64,000 bases of DNA from Bactrocera neohumeralis (GCF_024586455.1 NC_065919.1:28062839-28126838); one strand, 5' to 3'. Counted from the stretch's first letter, positions 24,026 through 36,372 are shown. Notes: generated by a model from the letters alone, not told the origin. Translations and numbers: made by a program.

Positions 24026-24583
24026 GCCTGCGTTTGTCCAGAACTGTTTTACAGTTTAGCATTGAACTCGGCCAAGAGTTCGCAAAAACTTATTCCAACG
24101 CCAATATTTGCTGAACACAACACGAGTGCGCGACCGTGCCGCGTAAGGCCGCTACGTAACGTCAATTTAACGCAGTGGCTATTGATGAGTTGACTAAATT
24201 TGAAAAATTAATTGTAGCAACAATACAGTGGCCGTTAGGCATTGCAATTTTTCGTTTATAGGAATTCCAAAATAAACAAGGAAAAATAAATTTTTGTTTT
24301 TTTTTTTCATCGAGCAGTTTACGATAAAAACCGTCGCGTAGCGAGTTCAGTCAAAAATACGCACAGGATCGCGTCCTTACATACAGAACGCGCTTATAAT
24401 AAATCAGCAAGTTCGTCGCTAAAGTCTTTTATTTTGTACGCCGCGTCTACCTAAATCGAGTGCGCGCAACAGCTAAGTGATTCCACTCAACTTATTTTGT
24501 GCGCAAATCAAATCAGTAACACGAGCGTTTGTTGTCAGGCGGCGCATAGCAACCGATTGTCAAAAAATCCACAAATAAATAAA

Positions 24584-27500
24584 ATGTGCGCTGCGCAACA
24601 ATGTTTGGTCCTTGCGACCGTCATCAGCAACTGTCTGTTGCTCATCTCGGCGGCCAGCAGCAATTTTCGTACGTTCCCTTTAACCAGCTACATATTTTGT
24701 TATTGTTGTGTTAATTTGCTGCGACATTGACTGCGTTCTCGCAGCCTCCGCGGCACATTTGATTTATAATTGCAGTTATGTTTGCCACAACATTTCGCTT
24801 TATACTCATGTCTGTTTGTTTGTATTTTGTTGTTTTCACTTTTAGCCGCTGACATACCGCGCTGCCGCGCAGGCGACACAGACTGCATAACGCGCACATC
24901 GGCGAGTTTGGTGCATCAGTATGCGCGCACCGGCTACCCATCGGCGGGCTTTCCAATCATTGAACCCTTCATTGTGAAGCGCTTCGACATTTCGGATGGC
25001 CGCACCGGCTCGCTGAATTTGAAATTGAATTTCCGTGATGTGCATGTTGAGGGATTGTCCGCCGTCAAGTTTGATCGTTCTGTGTGAGTTGATTTTTTGA
25101 TTTTTTTTTCAACAATTTGTTAAAGTACAAACTTAATTTGTATGTATGAGCGGCGTCAAAATTTTTTATTTGGAGTCCTCATTGAAATTTCGTACGCGGT
25201 GTACTTGTGCGCCAAAAGTATTCTTCCGCTTTGTTCAGCACACTCGCCGTGACTATGTTCGAGACAATTCAATATCAACTCGAAAAAAATTACGAAGCTT
25301 TGCCTTTGGTTTTACTTTAAAGAATGAAGACTATTATATAACTGGGCGGAAAAGTAAAATGTAAAAGTAATCGGGTTTATAATACTATTTGGGCAGTAAA
25401 ACAGCAGAGCTATGCATACATATAAATTACCGAGTTTCTAATCCTACCTTGGGTATGTTATGATTTTGCTGCCATCTCCAAGATACTAATAACACTGTGG
25501 AACATTTTTCGGATTATTGTCTGGGTGGTGAGAAATTCCAAGTCAGGGTGATGGTACTAAGTCAATATAGCAAAACCCTCAAAGGGTTTGGCGTTCGTAT
25601 GTAGTAGTAGTTTTTTTTATGACCTTTTAAATTTTTTCCTTATCTTGATGTTTTTTCGCTTAGTTGTAACATTTTGGCAAAAACGTAGTTTAACATAACT
25701 CGTGAACCACTACTATCTATTTTTCCAATCCATTAGACGGTTGTAGCAGCTGTACCCAATTTTCGTTCACTATAACATGAGAAAAAATTTAAAAGGTCAT
25801 AAAAAAAAACTGACACATACGAACGCCAAACCCTTTGGGGGTTTTACTATACTGACTTAGTATCATCACCCTGACTTGAAATTTCTCACCCTCCAGATTA
25901 GCTGTTGTACTGTGTAATATATAAAGCTTTTTTATGTCAAAAACACCTCCGAAATCGCATAAGTTTCTAATGGGAAATCATCATAAGCAAACGTTTTCAA
26001 TTATTTCAACATTCGCTTATACCGGAAATCTGTTGATTAACCAAGCGAGTTTCACTCAAGATACACTACCAAACTTAAGCAATTTTAATAAATTTTAAAT
26101 AGTTTAAACTGTTATTTCTATTGATCACAAATAATTCGTGAAGTACGCAAAACCTACATGTTCCTTTATTATTTTTAACGGCAGTAAAGAATAGAGGACG
26201 GGAGATCGGAGACAATTTCTCCCAGGCCTAGAGTTTTCAAGAGCCCTGGTGCTCTGCAACAATGTTTTGCAGATATGTTTCTAGGGTGCACGGTTTTCTC
26301 TTTGAGGCCTTGCCTAACGGTATTAATTTTGAAGCCATCTTTCAAAAGTACTTCGAACAGTAGGAGCAGCCTTATTTGAACCTGTGATAAATCTATACTA
26401 ATATTATAAATGGAAAGATCTGATGGCTTGTTTTTTTGAATAGAAAGGCTCCGAAACTACTTGATAAATTTTAAAAATTCCTAAATCGTTGCTATATTCC
26501 ATTTTAAAGAGAAAAGTTATCTTTTCTAAAGCGTTAATTATGTAACTCAAGAGGTAAAAACATCACATAAAAAATTACATCACGTGCGCCACGGTGCGGT
26601 CGTCTTCGGAATTGAATCTAATAATATTCAAAGTTTGATGTTCACAACTCATCGTTTATATGAGGTCCTCCCTCCAAGTGGCATGGCAAACTGACGCTCC
26701 ACTCAGATAAAAATTTCATAGAATTTAAAACTGGCTCAGCTCTCAAAGTAATGCTCTATTCAGTGTATACGTATTATTGACTTCGTTAGTAATTGTTTGA
26801 ATAATTTAATGAAATTACTATTTTGAAGTCGTTTATTTTTTAAATCACCAATATGAGCACGGAAAGAAATAATCGAGTTGATGTTGTTACTTTAGTGTTT
26901 TGTATTATTAGTATTTCCAAAAAAGTTAAAAATGTGCCATAAGAACCATACATTTTCTAAAGTATTTTGTAGCACCTAGACACCCTAATGTTTACGTAAA
27001 TAAGAAATTTAAGAATGCGATTACAACAACTAATAATAATAATGCTCATTTATGTCATATCATGCTTACTTTGATATTAAGTTCTGAAATCTTCTTAATG
27101 CTGTTTGTTAGAATACCAGTGAAACCACTATTTAGTTGCTGTAGGTTCAAAGTCTACGGCGCATATTTTGAAAATCAGAGAATATTCTACTTTTTTACAA
27201 ATACTCATATTTACACATTCGCATATTTGTACAAAGTCCCTCAGAATTCCAATTGTGGATAAAAAATTGCCACCATTCTCCAACTTTTTGGATAGTATGA
27301 ACTGCTGTTTTATTGTTATTATATATAATGCTGCAAAAAATCTGCGCCTAACATTTTCGAAAACTATTTGCATAAATTATTTTTATTAAAAAATTCTTCT
27401 TCGCTTTGAATTTATCCACACGCGGTTCATTAACCTAATGTGTTGTTTTATTTAACATTGATTTGTTTGCTAACTGATTTTCAGCTATTTGTCAACGCAC

Positions 27501-30500
27501 ATACAGACAAACATATGTACACTTATTTGACATTTTCACATGTATTTTGAGTACACAGTATTCACTTTTATTTAATTTATTTTAATCTTATGCGTTATTT
27601 GTTTTATATTTCTTTTTTTACTTGATTTTCTGGGCATGAGCGAATATTTTTGAAAAAGTTTAGCGACAAAAACAATAACTGTAATATTGCCATTCCCCTC
27701 TATTTGAGCTATGACGAACGCATTTTTGCAAGGCCAACTTATTAATAAAACAAGAAAAAACGTTAACTTCGGCTGCACCGAAGCTAATATACCCTTCACA
27801 GGTGCATTTCTTTTAGTAACTATGTGTCCAGTTTGTATGGAAGCTATATGCTACAATTATTATATACTAAGCAGTAATCCATGTAAAATTTCGTGAAGAT
27901 ACCACGTCAAATGCGAAAGTTTTCGATACAAGCCCTTGATTACGATCGTTCGGTTTGTATGGCAGCTATACGATATGGTGAGCCGATCTGAACAATTTCT
28001 TTCGATATTACATTATTTCTATAAGCAATAACTCATACCAAATTTCGTGAAGATAATGGGTTGTCAAAAAAGTCTTGCGGTATTTTTATTGGATTTTTTT
28101 TTTATTGAAATTGAAATGAATTTTTGATGACTCATGCCCAGCTCTTGACTGATGCTACGGCTGCTACTATGCCGGTCTCTTTCGACCAATTCAGCGATTT
28201 TATCGCAATTTTCGAAGACAGGTCTTCCGGAGCGTGGCGCATCTTCGACCACCTCTACACCAGAACGAAAATGTTGAAACCATCGTTGTGCGAAACTGCA
28301 CAAATTTTATTGGCGGCTTGAGATACATTTCATGCCGTATTTTCTCTTTATTTTGCTCCTTGTTTGCGACTTAAAAGAAACGACAATAAATCAAACACGT
28401 GTTAGCGCGTGAGCTTTCCAAAAAAGTATAGCATGACCCGATGCGACGAATGAAACTAGAACTACGCGCTTTAAGCGCCAACTAGCGAAAATACCGCAAG
28501 ACTTTTTTGACAACCTATTAAATCGTTAATGATGAAGTTTCCCATGCAAGCATTTGATTCCGATCATTCAGTTTGTATGGCAGCTATACGCTATAGTTAA
28601 TCGATCTGGAGATTACATTATTATCTTAGAAAATAACCTGTGCGAACTTTTGTGAAGATACATTGTCAAATGTGAAAGTTTTCCATACAATAACTTAATT
28701 CCGATCGTTCAGTTTGTATGGCAGCTATAAGCTATAGTAGGCCGATATCGGCAGTTCCAACAAATGAGCAGCTTCTTGAGGAGAAAATGCAAAATTTCAA
28801 ACCATATCTTAAAAACTGAGGGACTAGTTCGTATATATACAGGCAGCAGACGGACGGACAGACGGACAAACAGACAGACAAACGGACATGGCTAAATCGA
28901 CTCAGCTCAACATACGCATCATTTATGTATATACTTTATATACATCCCGATGCTTCCTTCTGGGTGTTACAAACTTCGTGACAAACTTAATATACCCTGT
29001 GCAGGGTATAAATATATTAATTTTATGTGGCATATTATTTTAGTCAAAACTATATTTTTATAAACTTTATTTTAATAAGTTATATCAATATTCTCTATTC
29101 TTATTTTTTATTTTACAGTTATTGTGCTTTTTTTTTAATATTTTACTTCTCTTAATTATTGTTCTTCTTCATGTTTGCTTTCATTACTTCCTAAAAAATT
29201 AATTTTCGTAGAAACCATATTTGCTCAGAAGTCGCTTCTTTGTTGTTCTTGTAACTACTTTAAAACAATAATGAGAGAACCCTCTTTGACCCCTATAACG
29301 CAGAGAAGTTATTACTTCCTCGGTACTGCCTTCTCCCTACATATATCATAAATTAATACTTTACAGAGTAAAAATTGAGTTTGGTACACAATTGAAATAG
29401 GTAATCGCTCTATAATGAAACTAACAGCGCGTGTTTTAAAGATAATCAGCATACAGCATACGCTCATACGTTTTTGGAAAGACTGTATCAGAGCGATTTA
29501 GTCCTGCAGCTCGTATAATTTTCTTCGATATTAGATTAAAGTATCTATTATTAACGAGTAGTTAAAGGATGTTCTTCCCACTGACTAAGCTGTTGGCCAA
29601 CATAACAGTAAAAAATATACCTATGTAAAAATTTCTGAGATTGTAATAAAGACATTGTCTTATAGAGCTTTTGAAAATACCCATAGGTCTTGTCCAAGTT
29701 TTGACGCGGGTGAATATCGAGCGAATTATAGACTTTTCCGGACAGGAAACACTGATAAATTCCAGCCAGTTCTTGAAAGTGAATCAAGTTAGATTGAATT
29801 CGCTTTCGTTGTCACGTTTTGCTTTCTAGCCATTTCTTTCCATCATTTCGAAATAACTCAGTGGAGTAAGCATCAACACCGGCTTTGGTATTTCTACTTC
29901 TTTTGGTAGATCATCTGATGCATCTAGTTCCGAATTTGAGCATCCCTAAACCAAATATATTCTGCATGTCAGTTACTGAGTCGACAGTTTTTTTTTAGAT
30001 ATATATCTGAGTTTTTGTGGACATCCTTTTCTCTACGGAACTCCGCATTTCACTAAGCTGTCCGCTATTGGACCGCTATAGTATATAGCTTCCATTTAAA
30101 CCAAACGATCAAAATCAAGATAAAGGTCTTCATAAAAAATATTTTTTTTAAATAACCTTAATTAGACTTGACGGTTGCTTATATCAAACAAAGTGCTTCG
30201 AAAATACTATCAAAACGTTTTCCCTTCGAGGCAAACCATTAGCATGCACCTGTGAAGGATGTTATGGTTTCGGTGAAGCCGAGGATAAGATTTTTTTGAT
30301 TTTACTTAGGTGGTAAACTTTTTGAAACGATAGATTGAAAAAACACATGACTACCTACACTTAAGTATTCAGTGCCTTATTGTGTTCCATTTTCTAGATT
30401 TTTAAATATTTATTTCACAAGAATTCATTATTTTCATTTTATATTTTACAGTGGTTTCGAACGCGATCCTGCCACAAGCAAATTTGAAATGTACGGTTCA

Positions 30501-30962
30501 TTCCCAAAAATCGCGCTACGGGGTAAATATGTCGCCGACGGACGCATACTGATTTTGCCCATCAAAGGTGATGGTGACGCCGATATTGTGCTGCACAACC
30601 CCAAATTCTCCGTAAAATTCAAGCCAGCACTTCATCCCAGGGATGGCAAGACATACCTTAGCGTGGACAAACTGAAAGTGTTGGTGGAACCAGAGAGGTA
30701 ATAGCAAAAATATTTGGTTTTCATAAGCATTTCAAATAATTTGTCATCATATTTAACCCTTAGAATGAGTATCAAGCTGACAAATCTGTTTAACGGTGAT
30801 CCAGCACTCGGTAGCAATCTGAATGAGTTTTTGAATCAAAACTGGAATGAGGTTTGGACTGAACTGCAACCCTCCGTACACGTGGCCATTGCTGAGGTGG
30901 TGAAGAGTATATTGCAGACACTCTTCAAGCGTTTCGCCTACGATGATTTATATGAGGACTAA
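24584..30962 (+). CDS. Takeout/JHBP-family secreted protein TO-1, four exons
   Basis: Exons are 24584-24668, 24846-25083, 30452-30697 and 30764-30962, joined in phases 1, 2 and 2 with GT-AG sites (donors GTACGT, GTGAGT, GTAATA). Product 255 residues, the usual family size. Residues 1-26 form a signal peptide. Cys35 and Cys42 (RCRAGDTDC) are the family's N-terminal disulfide pair. LILPIKGDGDADI and NLFNGDPALG (197-206) then LNQNWNEVW are further family hallmarks. Takeout proteins fold as a long helix wrapped by a beta sheet and carry hydrophobic ligands such as juvenile hormone-like molecules; this ligand assignment is family knowledge. ATG 24584 is the first in frame and has a good context (aaataaaATG). 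Oddities: it lacks the third intron of TO-2 and TO-3, and has one at Arg190 that they lack. The 5.4-kb second intron holds transposons. Confidence 0.93.
25493..25914. mobile_element. Foldback element, copy 2, in TO-1 intron 2
   Basis: Same family as 7807-8409: identical start CACTGTGGAACATTTTT, arms of about 135 bp, ends CACTGTGG and (inverted) CACAGTACAACAGC, flanked both sides by TAA (25490-25492, 25915-25917). The loop is shorter but keeps part of the same zinc-module fragment (about 25722-25780) and the adjoining 'aaaacgtagtttaacata' stretch, partly rearranged. It lies on the transcribed strand of TO-1, so its RNA could form a hairpin. Confidence 0.8.
26392..26440 (+). mobile_element. Possible Helitron 5' terminus
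   Basis: TCTATACTAATATTATAAA starts right after an A, matching the A|T insertion and TC start of Helitrons; I recall similar 5' ends from insect Helitrons. No CTRR end with hairpin was located, so the extent is unknown. Confidence 0.35.
27748..29012 (+). repeat. Dispersed repeat family A, full copy, split by a mariner MITE
   Basis: Starts 'acaagaaaaaacgttaactt' with the hairpin CTTCGGCTGCACCGAAG (27767-27783), then 'taatatacccttcacaggtg'. The body repeats phrases such as 'cagtttgtatggcagctata' and 'ccgatcgttcagtttgtatg', then a tract of GACGGACAGACGGACAAACA type. It ends in the perfect palindrome TATACCCTGTGCAGGGTATA (28991-29010). A deleted mariner (28059-28515) interrupts it. Other copies: 30035-30290 and 40535-40955 (minus), 47075-47430 and 63590-64000 (plus). 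No coding capacity. Confidence 0.8.
28059..28515 (-). mobile_element. Deleted mariner with intact terminal repeats, copy 2
   Basis: Same family as 17523-18063, inverted: both ends TTGTCAAAAAAGTCTTGCGG. The minus-strand frame reads CSFAQRWFQHFRSGVEVVED, then RSGRPVFENCDKIAEL, then GMSHQKFISISIKKK, with the same jump after GMSHQ as copy 1. It sits within family A repeat sequence in TO-1 intron 2, so it is younger than that repeat. Confidence 0.85.
29013..30034. other. Unassigned TO-1 intron sequence
   Basis: AT-rich to 29440. A short piece at 29478-29530 ('gtcctgcagctcgtataatt') resembles the RTE copies near 15510-15550. A 78-codon minus-strand frame (29551-29787) reads FQELAGIYQCFLSGKVYNSL and later CYVGQQLSQWEEHPLTT. 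It has some protein-like character and may be a transposon fragment, but I do not recognise it. Confidence 0.35.
30035..30290 (-). repeat. Dispersed repeat family A, fragment
   Basis: Inverted family A pieces: 'tccgctattggaccgctata', 'acaaagtgc' spacers, and 'gcacctgtgaaggatgttat' with 'cggtgaagccgagg', a decayed form of the family's 5' hairpin. Confidence 0.6.
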
Positions 30963-31316
30963 ATGAGCACTTAAAGTTAGCACATTGACTATATATATAT
31001 GTATGCATAAGTAAGTGGGTCTGAAGGAAACCTAATGCTGTATTTCACTTTCGGTTTTATTATTAAATGGGTATTTTAATTTATTTACATATTAAGTGGT
31101 TGTCGAATTTGAACGTTTTATATGTATGTGGTGTAATAGAAGAGAGCAACAATTTTATCGTGATAGAATTGGCTTACGAAAAATTTTGTTTGTGTGTTGT
31201 TCTATTTGTTATGAATTCCTAATCTTAAAATAACTTTAAACAATATATCGTGTGATTTTGGCTTAAAATTATATAAAATTTTTTAAAATTTTAAACCAAC
31301 TATAAATTTATAAGTT

Positions 31317-31322
31317 AATAAA
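31317..31322 (+). promoter_or_regulatory. Candidate poly(A) signal of TO-1
   Basis: AATAAA about 355 bases after the TO-1 stop codon. No clear earlier AATAAA is seen, although the 3' region is AT-rich and variant signals are possible. Confidence 0.35.
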
Positions 31323-31329
31323 TAATTGG

Positions 31330-32150
31330 ATGAAAACAAAATTGACATTTGTTGTTAGCTACTAAAAATATATATATGCCTATATATGTCAGCAAGGATT
31401 ATTAGTAAGGACAACCGGAAATCATAATAAACTATACATATAAATGAAATCATTTCCTACAATATATTTAATAATTGTTTCGAGGGTATTAGGACCACCT
31501 TTACATACATACATATTTTTTTCTGCGCCTTATTTTATAAGAAACCTATGAGGGAATATAAATACAACCTTCTACTTCAATCGCCAGATTGCTGAGTTAC
31601 ATTCTTAGTCAGTTGGAGCAATATCTTACATTTACAGAACACATTTGTTCCAATTTGAAATTTCAGTCTTTGATACGATTAATATATATAACCATGAAGA
31701 TCATTTACATATGCAGCCTATATGTATAAAACTCACTCAAAGGTTTACATAAATAATATCGGCAATTAGTCGTCCAGAGCCGGAAACAGCCGCAAATATT
31801 ATTTTAACTGAGCTCGAACCTGCTAAATTTTACAGAGATTGGAACTTTAGCCTACATTTAAGAAAGGTAACACTAACTCTTACTGGGAGGACAGAAGATT
31901 GTTCGTCAATCTTTACTGACTTTGTGCTTATATTCATCCATGATGAGGAGCGACCTTACTGATGACAATGCAATGGTGCGATCATCTAATCTGGGAGTCC
32001 ATTTAAACTGCACATGCAAACCCATTCGATAATTGTTTCCCAAAATTGATACAACCTTTTAATGTTCGTGTCAAGTTCGGTCTCCTTATATCAGGCATTA
32101 CAATTTGCCAGCAATTTCTTTACCACGCGTAATGTTTGTCTGGCGATTTT
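31330..32150. other. No gene recognised
   Basis: AT-rich intergenic DNA downstream of TO-1. Confidence 0.45.
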
Positions 32151-32179
32151 TATCATAAAAAGATTAACAACGAGCCGAG

Positions 32180-32530
32180 CTCATCATCATCAACTCATCG
32201 AAAACTTAACTTATGCCAACTCTGTTAATGACGATAACATCGAAAAAGTTAAAAAAAAGGTACTGGAAAATCGTCGCGTTTACATCAGAAAGATATCGAT
32301 CTTATGGATCGACTCAGCACATTTTGGTTAAGGTTTTGGGTATAGAGCGTGACAATGCTAGACCCTTACCAAAAGACCTGAAGTTTTTGCAAAAACGATG
32401 TCGAGTAAAGGTTCACGAAAAATGCTTAACAAAGGGTTTGAAGATCCAACATTCATCAAACGCATAATTTCTGATAACGAAGCATGGATTTAAGAAAATG
32501 ACGGAAAACTTTTCACAGCCTTAAGTAAAT
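32180..32530 (+). mobile_element. Mariner remnant
   Basis: Plus-strand pieces across frames: NDDNIEKVKKKVLENRRVYI (32222-32281), LPKDLKFLQKRCRVKVHEKC, then DPTFIKRIISDNEAWI (about 32445-32492). These match the helix-turn-helix linker and the first catalytic region ('DP.F.KRIITGDETW.Y') of a mariner. The GDE has become DNE, so the first Asp is shifted or lost. No ends visible. Confidence 0.7.
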
Positions 32531-33785
32531 ATTCATATCTAAGTTAATAAATTGTCACGCCTTTACTTAACTTAATTTTCACACAGAGGATAGTCATGCG
32601 TGAAGTTATGTTCTTGTTACCGTTTAACTCATGACAGGTTTTTTATGTCGTTATAAGCCGTTTGTCACATGACTAGGATTACAGAATTACCATACATGGC
32701 TATTAAGGTAGTTAAAGCTAATCGATATGTCAACGTTTACATAGCAAGTTTACAAGTATATCCACATGTCGTAATTAATGTAGCGGATTAACACTTTAAC
32801 CTGAGTATTTATAATTCATGATTGATATATTCAAATATAAGAAAACGGTGATTTTTACTTCTATTTAATTATAATTGCATAATACTGATCACTGGGACCA
32901 CACTTTAGTGCTACTTCAATGAATCTACAGATTATTTCCAAGCAGTTGAGAACTTAAGGCAAGAAAGATCGATGATCCACTAATGTTTCAAAAGAACACG
33001 AACCTCGTCAGAGATTCCCTAAAAAATCAAAAAGTGCAGTTCAAAGTTTAAGTGGTGTCATAATGCATTATATTATTTGTTATTTAATTATTTTTTATTA
33101 TTTAATTTGAAAAAATCACACACAACTGTTTTAAGAATTTGTAGCACTCCATTTTCAATCGATAACGTTGCTAAGCTTGTCAATCCTTTTACACACATTG
33201 TCGTCAATAAATTTCGAACGATATAACTATATTTTATTCGTCTGAACAAATATAATTTCATAGTTCAATGGGGAACTTTTCCGTTGCATCTACTTATATC
33301 CGACAACCCAACGTGAGTTAATGACATTTCTAATTTTTTATATTGTTCAATAATGACTGGTCAACATTAAGCAAAATTCCTAAAGTTTGAATAACTTTCT
33401 TCAATGAATCGTATCTTTCATAGACTGAAGACAATACAGTATCAATAATGGCAAGAGTAAAGTAGAAATTGATTTGAAAATTTTGCTTAACATCGCGAAT
33501 CGGCTCATTTTCCCCCTCATAATTGAATTGTCTTTATTATTTCTTCAATCGAGTATTGCTGTCGTTTCTGATTTGATTGTATGTACATACCATTGTATAA
33601 ACCCACAAGTAATCAACCCTAAATTCTCCACTAATACATATGCATATTAACCAAAAAAAAATGGGTATCCGGTACGAGTTGTCTAATGCTAAAACGTTTA
33701 AATATCTCAAAAAATGCTCAAATTCTATAGTGTGTTATCGTGTTATGTTTCAAATAAGTTTCAATTATTGAAAATTAAATTTACA
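32531..33785. other. No gene recognised
   Basis: AT-rich intergenic DNA with no recognisable elements. Confidence 0.45.
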
Positions 33786-33788
33786 TAA

Positions 33789-34956
33789 TGTTGTGCGCTG
33801 GGTTTGGGACCCGCTACGTAAAAAACTCTACCAATGAAAAGAAAAAAACAGCCTCGGATAAGTGACCCCCTTTTAATTACGATCCGTTAAAATACGCGTG
33901 AAAAGAAGATTGACACCACATCTTCTTCGATTTTAAAGCTGCTTTTGACAGCGCGAAAAGAAGCTGCCTTTATGCCGCTATGTCTGAATTTTGTATCCCC
34001 GCAAAACTAATACGGCTGTGTAAACTGACGTTGAGCAATACCAAAAGCTCCGTCAGGATCGGGAAGGACATCTCCGAGCCGTTCGATACCAAACGAAGTT
34101 TCAGACTACCTATCGTGCGACTTCTTCAATCTGCTATTGGAGAAACTAATTCGAGATGCCAAACTTAGTCGAGCAGGTACAATCCTCTACAAGAGTGTAC
34201 AGCTGCTGGCGTATGCCGATGATATTGATATCATTGGCCTCAACTACCGCGCTGTTAGTTCTGCTTTCTCCAGAATGGATAAGGAAGCAAAGCAAATGGC
34301 TCAACAAACAAACAGTCGTCGCACTCACGACTTGGCTTCCACATTCATAATTTCGAAGATGTAGATAATCTCGTTTATCTTGGAACCAGTATTAACAACA
34401 AACAACAACGTCAGTCTCGAAATCCATCGCAGAATAACTCTTGCCAACAGGTGCTACTTCGGACTGAGTAGGCACTTGAGAAGTAAAGTCCTTTCTCGAC
34501 GAACAATGGCAAAACTCTATAAGTCACTCATTACTCCCGTCCTGCTATATGGTGCAGAGGCATGGACGATGACAAAAGGACGTTACGAGTTTTCCTAAGA
34601 AAGGTTCTGCGGAAGATTTATCGCTTTCGATGGAACGATGAGCTGTACGAGTTATACGATGACATTGACATAGTGCAGCGAATTAAGAGACAGCGGCTGC
34701 GCGGGCTAGGTCATGCCATCTGCATGGGTGAAAACACTCCAGCCTTGAAAGTATTCGACGCAGTACTCGCCGGGGGAAACAGACCTCCACTCTGTTGAAG
34801 AGATCAGGTGGCGAAAGGCGTGGCTGCACTTGGTATCTTCAAATGGCGCCAAATTGCTAAAGGAAGAAATGATTGGCGCGCTGTTGATAACTCGACTATA
34901 ACCGCCTAAGCGGTGCCTACGCCAGTAAAGAAGGAGAAGAAGATTGGTTTAATCAT
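33789..34956 (+). mobile_element. RTE-like non-LTR retrotransposon, internally deleted
   Basis: Starts with the family 5' phrase 'gcgctgggtttgggacccgc' (33794) also seen near 10075 (inverted), then skips the endonuclease and resumes in RT: DFKAAFDSAKRSCLYAAMSE (33930-33990, broken), PAKLIRLCKLTLSNTKSSVR, LLAYADDIDIIGL (the catalytic ADD motif, near 34210-34246), then EIHRRITLANRCYFGL and AKLYKSLITPVLLYGAEAW (34410-34565). It ends near 34956 in a short AG-rich run (gtaaagaaggagaagaag). The YADD residues are intact, but other frames are broken. Confidence 0.85.
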
Positions 34957-35099
34957 TACTATTGTTGTACCTGAATTGAATTGATTAAACTGATTTTATA
35001 TATTTGTTTCTAAATTATTCTTGACAGTTTTCACTAATATTTTCCATTAATAATATCTGGTGTTATTATTTTACATTCCTTTTATTTAAATATCTGTGC

Positions 35100-35560
35100 C
35101 CGGTTGTTGAAAATCGTGATATTAGTTATATGGGGGCTAGGTAAAGCTTACGCCCAATTTTATCTATTTTAAGCGCAAATATACTATATTATAAGCATAA
35201 CACGCTCTATCATTTTTATTGAGATAACTCAAATATTGGCCGTATATGCGGTATAAAATCTCCCGGAAGTTCGAAAACCTTTATATTGGGTATATGGGGT
35301 CTCAGGGAAGTATTGACCCGATCATTCCATTTTCACACTGTCGATAGGGGTTCTTTTAGGATTTATCTCAAGCGAATTTGGTTATTGCGGCCTAAGCGTC
35401 TTCAGAGATATGTATTTTAAACCCATTAGAGGGCGTGGCCACTCCCACTTTTTTCGAAATTTTTAGTCGACAGTTATCACTCTTTACTGCCATCCCCTGT
35501 GACAAATTACAGTTCTATAACTTTATTTAGTGCTTAGTTGTGACGCCCTAAAATTCGTGT
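35100..35560 (+). repeat. Dispersed repeat family B, internal part
   Basis: Shares 'ggcgtggccactcccacttt', 'caaattacagttctataact' and 'tgcttagttgtgacg' with the copies near 39540-39660 and 59060-59210. Confidence 0.65.
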
Positions 35561-36365
35561 CCCTAGGCAATTGCCTAACTTTTCTATAAGGATGGGCCAG
35601 CAGAGTAGCTGTAGCCGTACTTCTAATCCTGCTTGTTCGATAAAGCAAATCGAAAACATATCCATTAGAGAATGAAATGTAAAACACAATAATACGACTA
35701 CTTAAAATCTATAGTAGTCTCTCTTAAGCAACAACTAAGCATTATCTAAACAATATTTGCGCATACAATCGAAAGTGAATATACCTGTACAAGGGTTAAA
35801 CAAAGCCAGGTACAAAATGTCACTTCAACTTTTCACGTGCTGAATGCCAACGTTTTCAATAACTTTTTTATGAATTATTGCTTTTCTTTATACACGTCAA
35901 TAACCACTTAATTACCTTAGTTCAACCTCGGTGTTATGCAACATATCTATATGGAACAAAACGGTTCATTTATGTAAATGTGGGCAAATATATTAATATG
36001 TGTGTGAGAATTAAAATCTCTATTAATTTTTTGCTTTGAGTTAAATTAATATTAAATCAACTGACTGAATTTATATTATTTATCTGAATTGTTGGCAAAC
36101 ATATAGTTGACAATGCTTCATTCATACATTGTACTTGTCTGCTTTTTTTTTTTTTTTGCTACAACACCTCTGCACCGGGAACTTGCTAGCTCCCTGCGGA
36201 GTCATACTCGTGCCACCCATGTGCGCGATCGCTTTTTGCACCTACGGCTACCGACTATGTAATCGATAATTGAATTCTTTCAATAATTTATTGCCTTGAT
36301 TAGCATCAAATGCGACTCAGATGATTAGGCGACAATTAGCGCCAAGGTAAGGTTTTAGCCGGCCT
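35561..36365. other. Upstream region of TO-2, no gene recognised
   Basis: AT-rich with a poly-T run at 36145-36160 and a GC-richer patch at 36160-36250 of unknown origin. Confidence 0.4.
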
Positions 36366-36372
36366 CCGCCGA

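Noticed and set aside
24497..24583. Upstream in-frame extension of TO-1 exon 1
   Set aside because: The frame is open but contains no ATG before 24584; the ATG at 24584 begins a good signal peptide.
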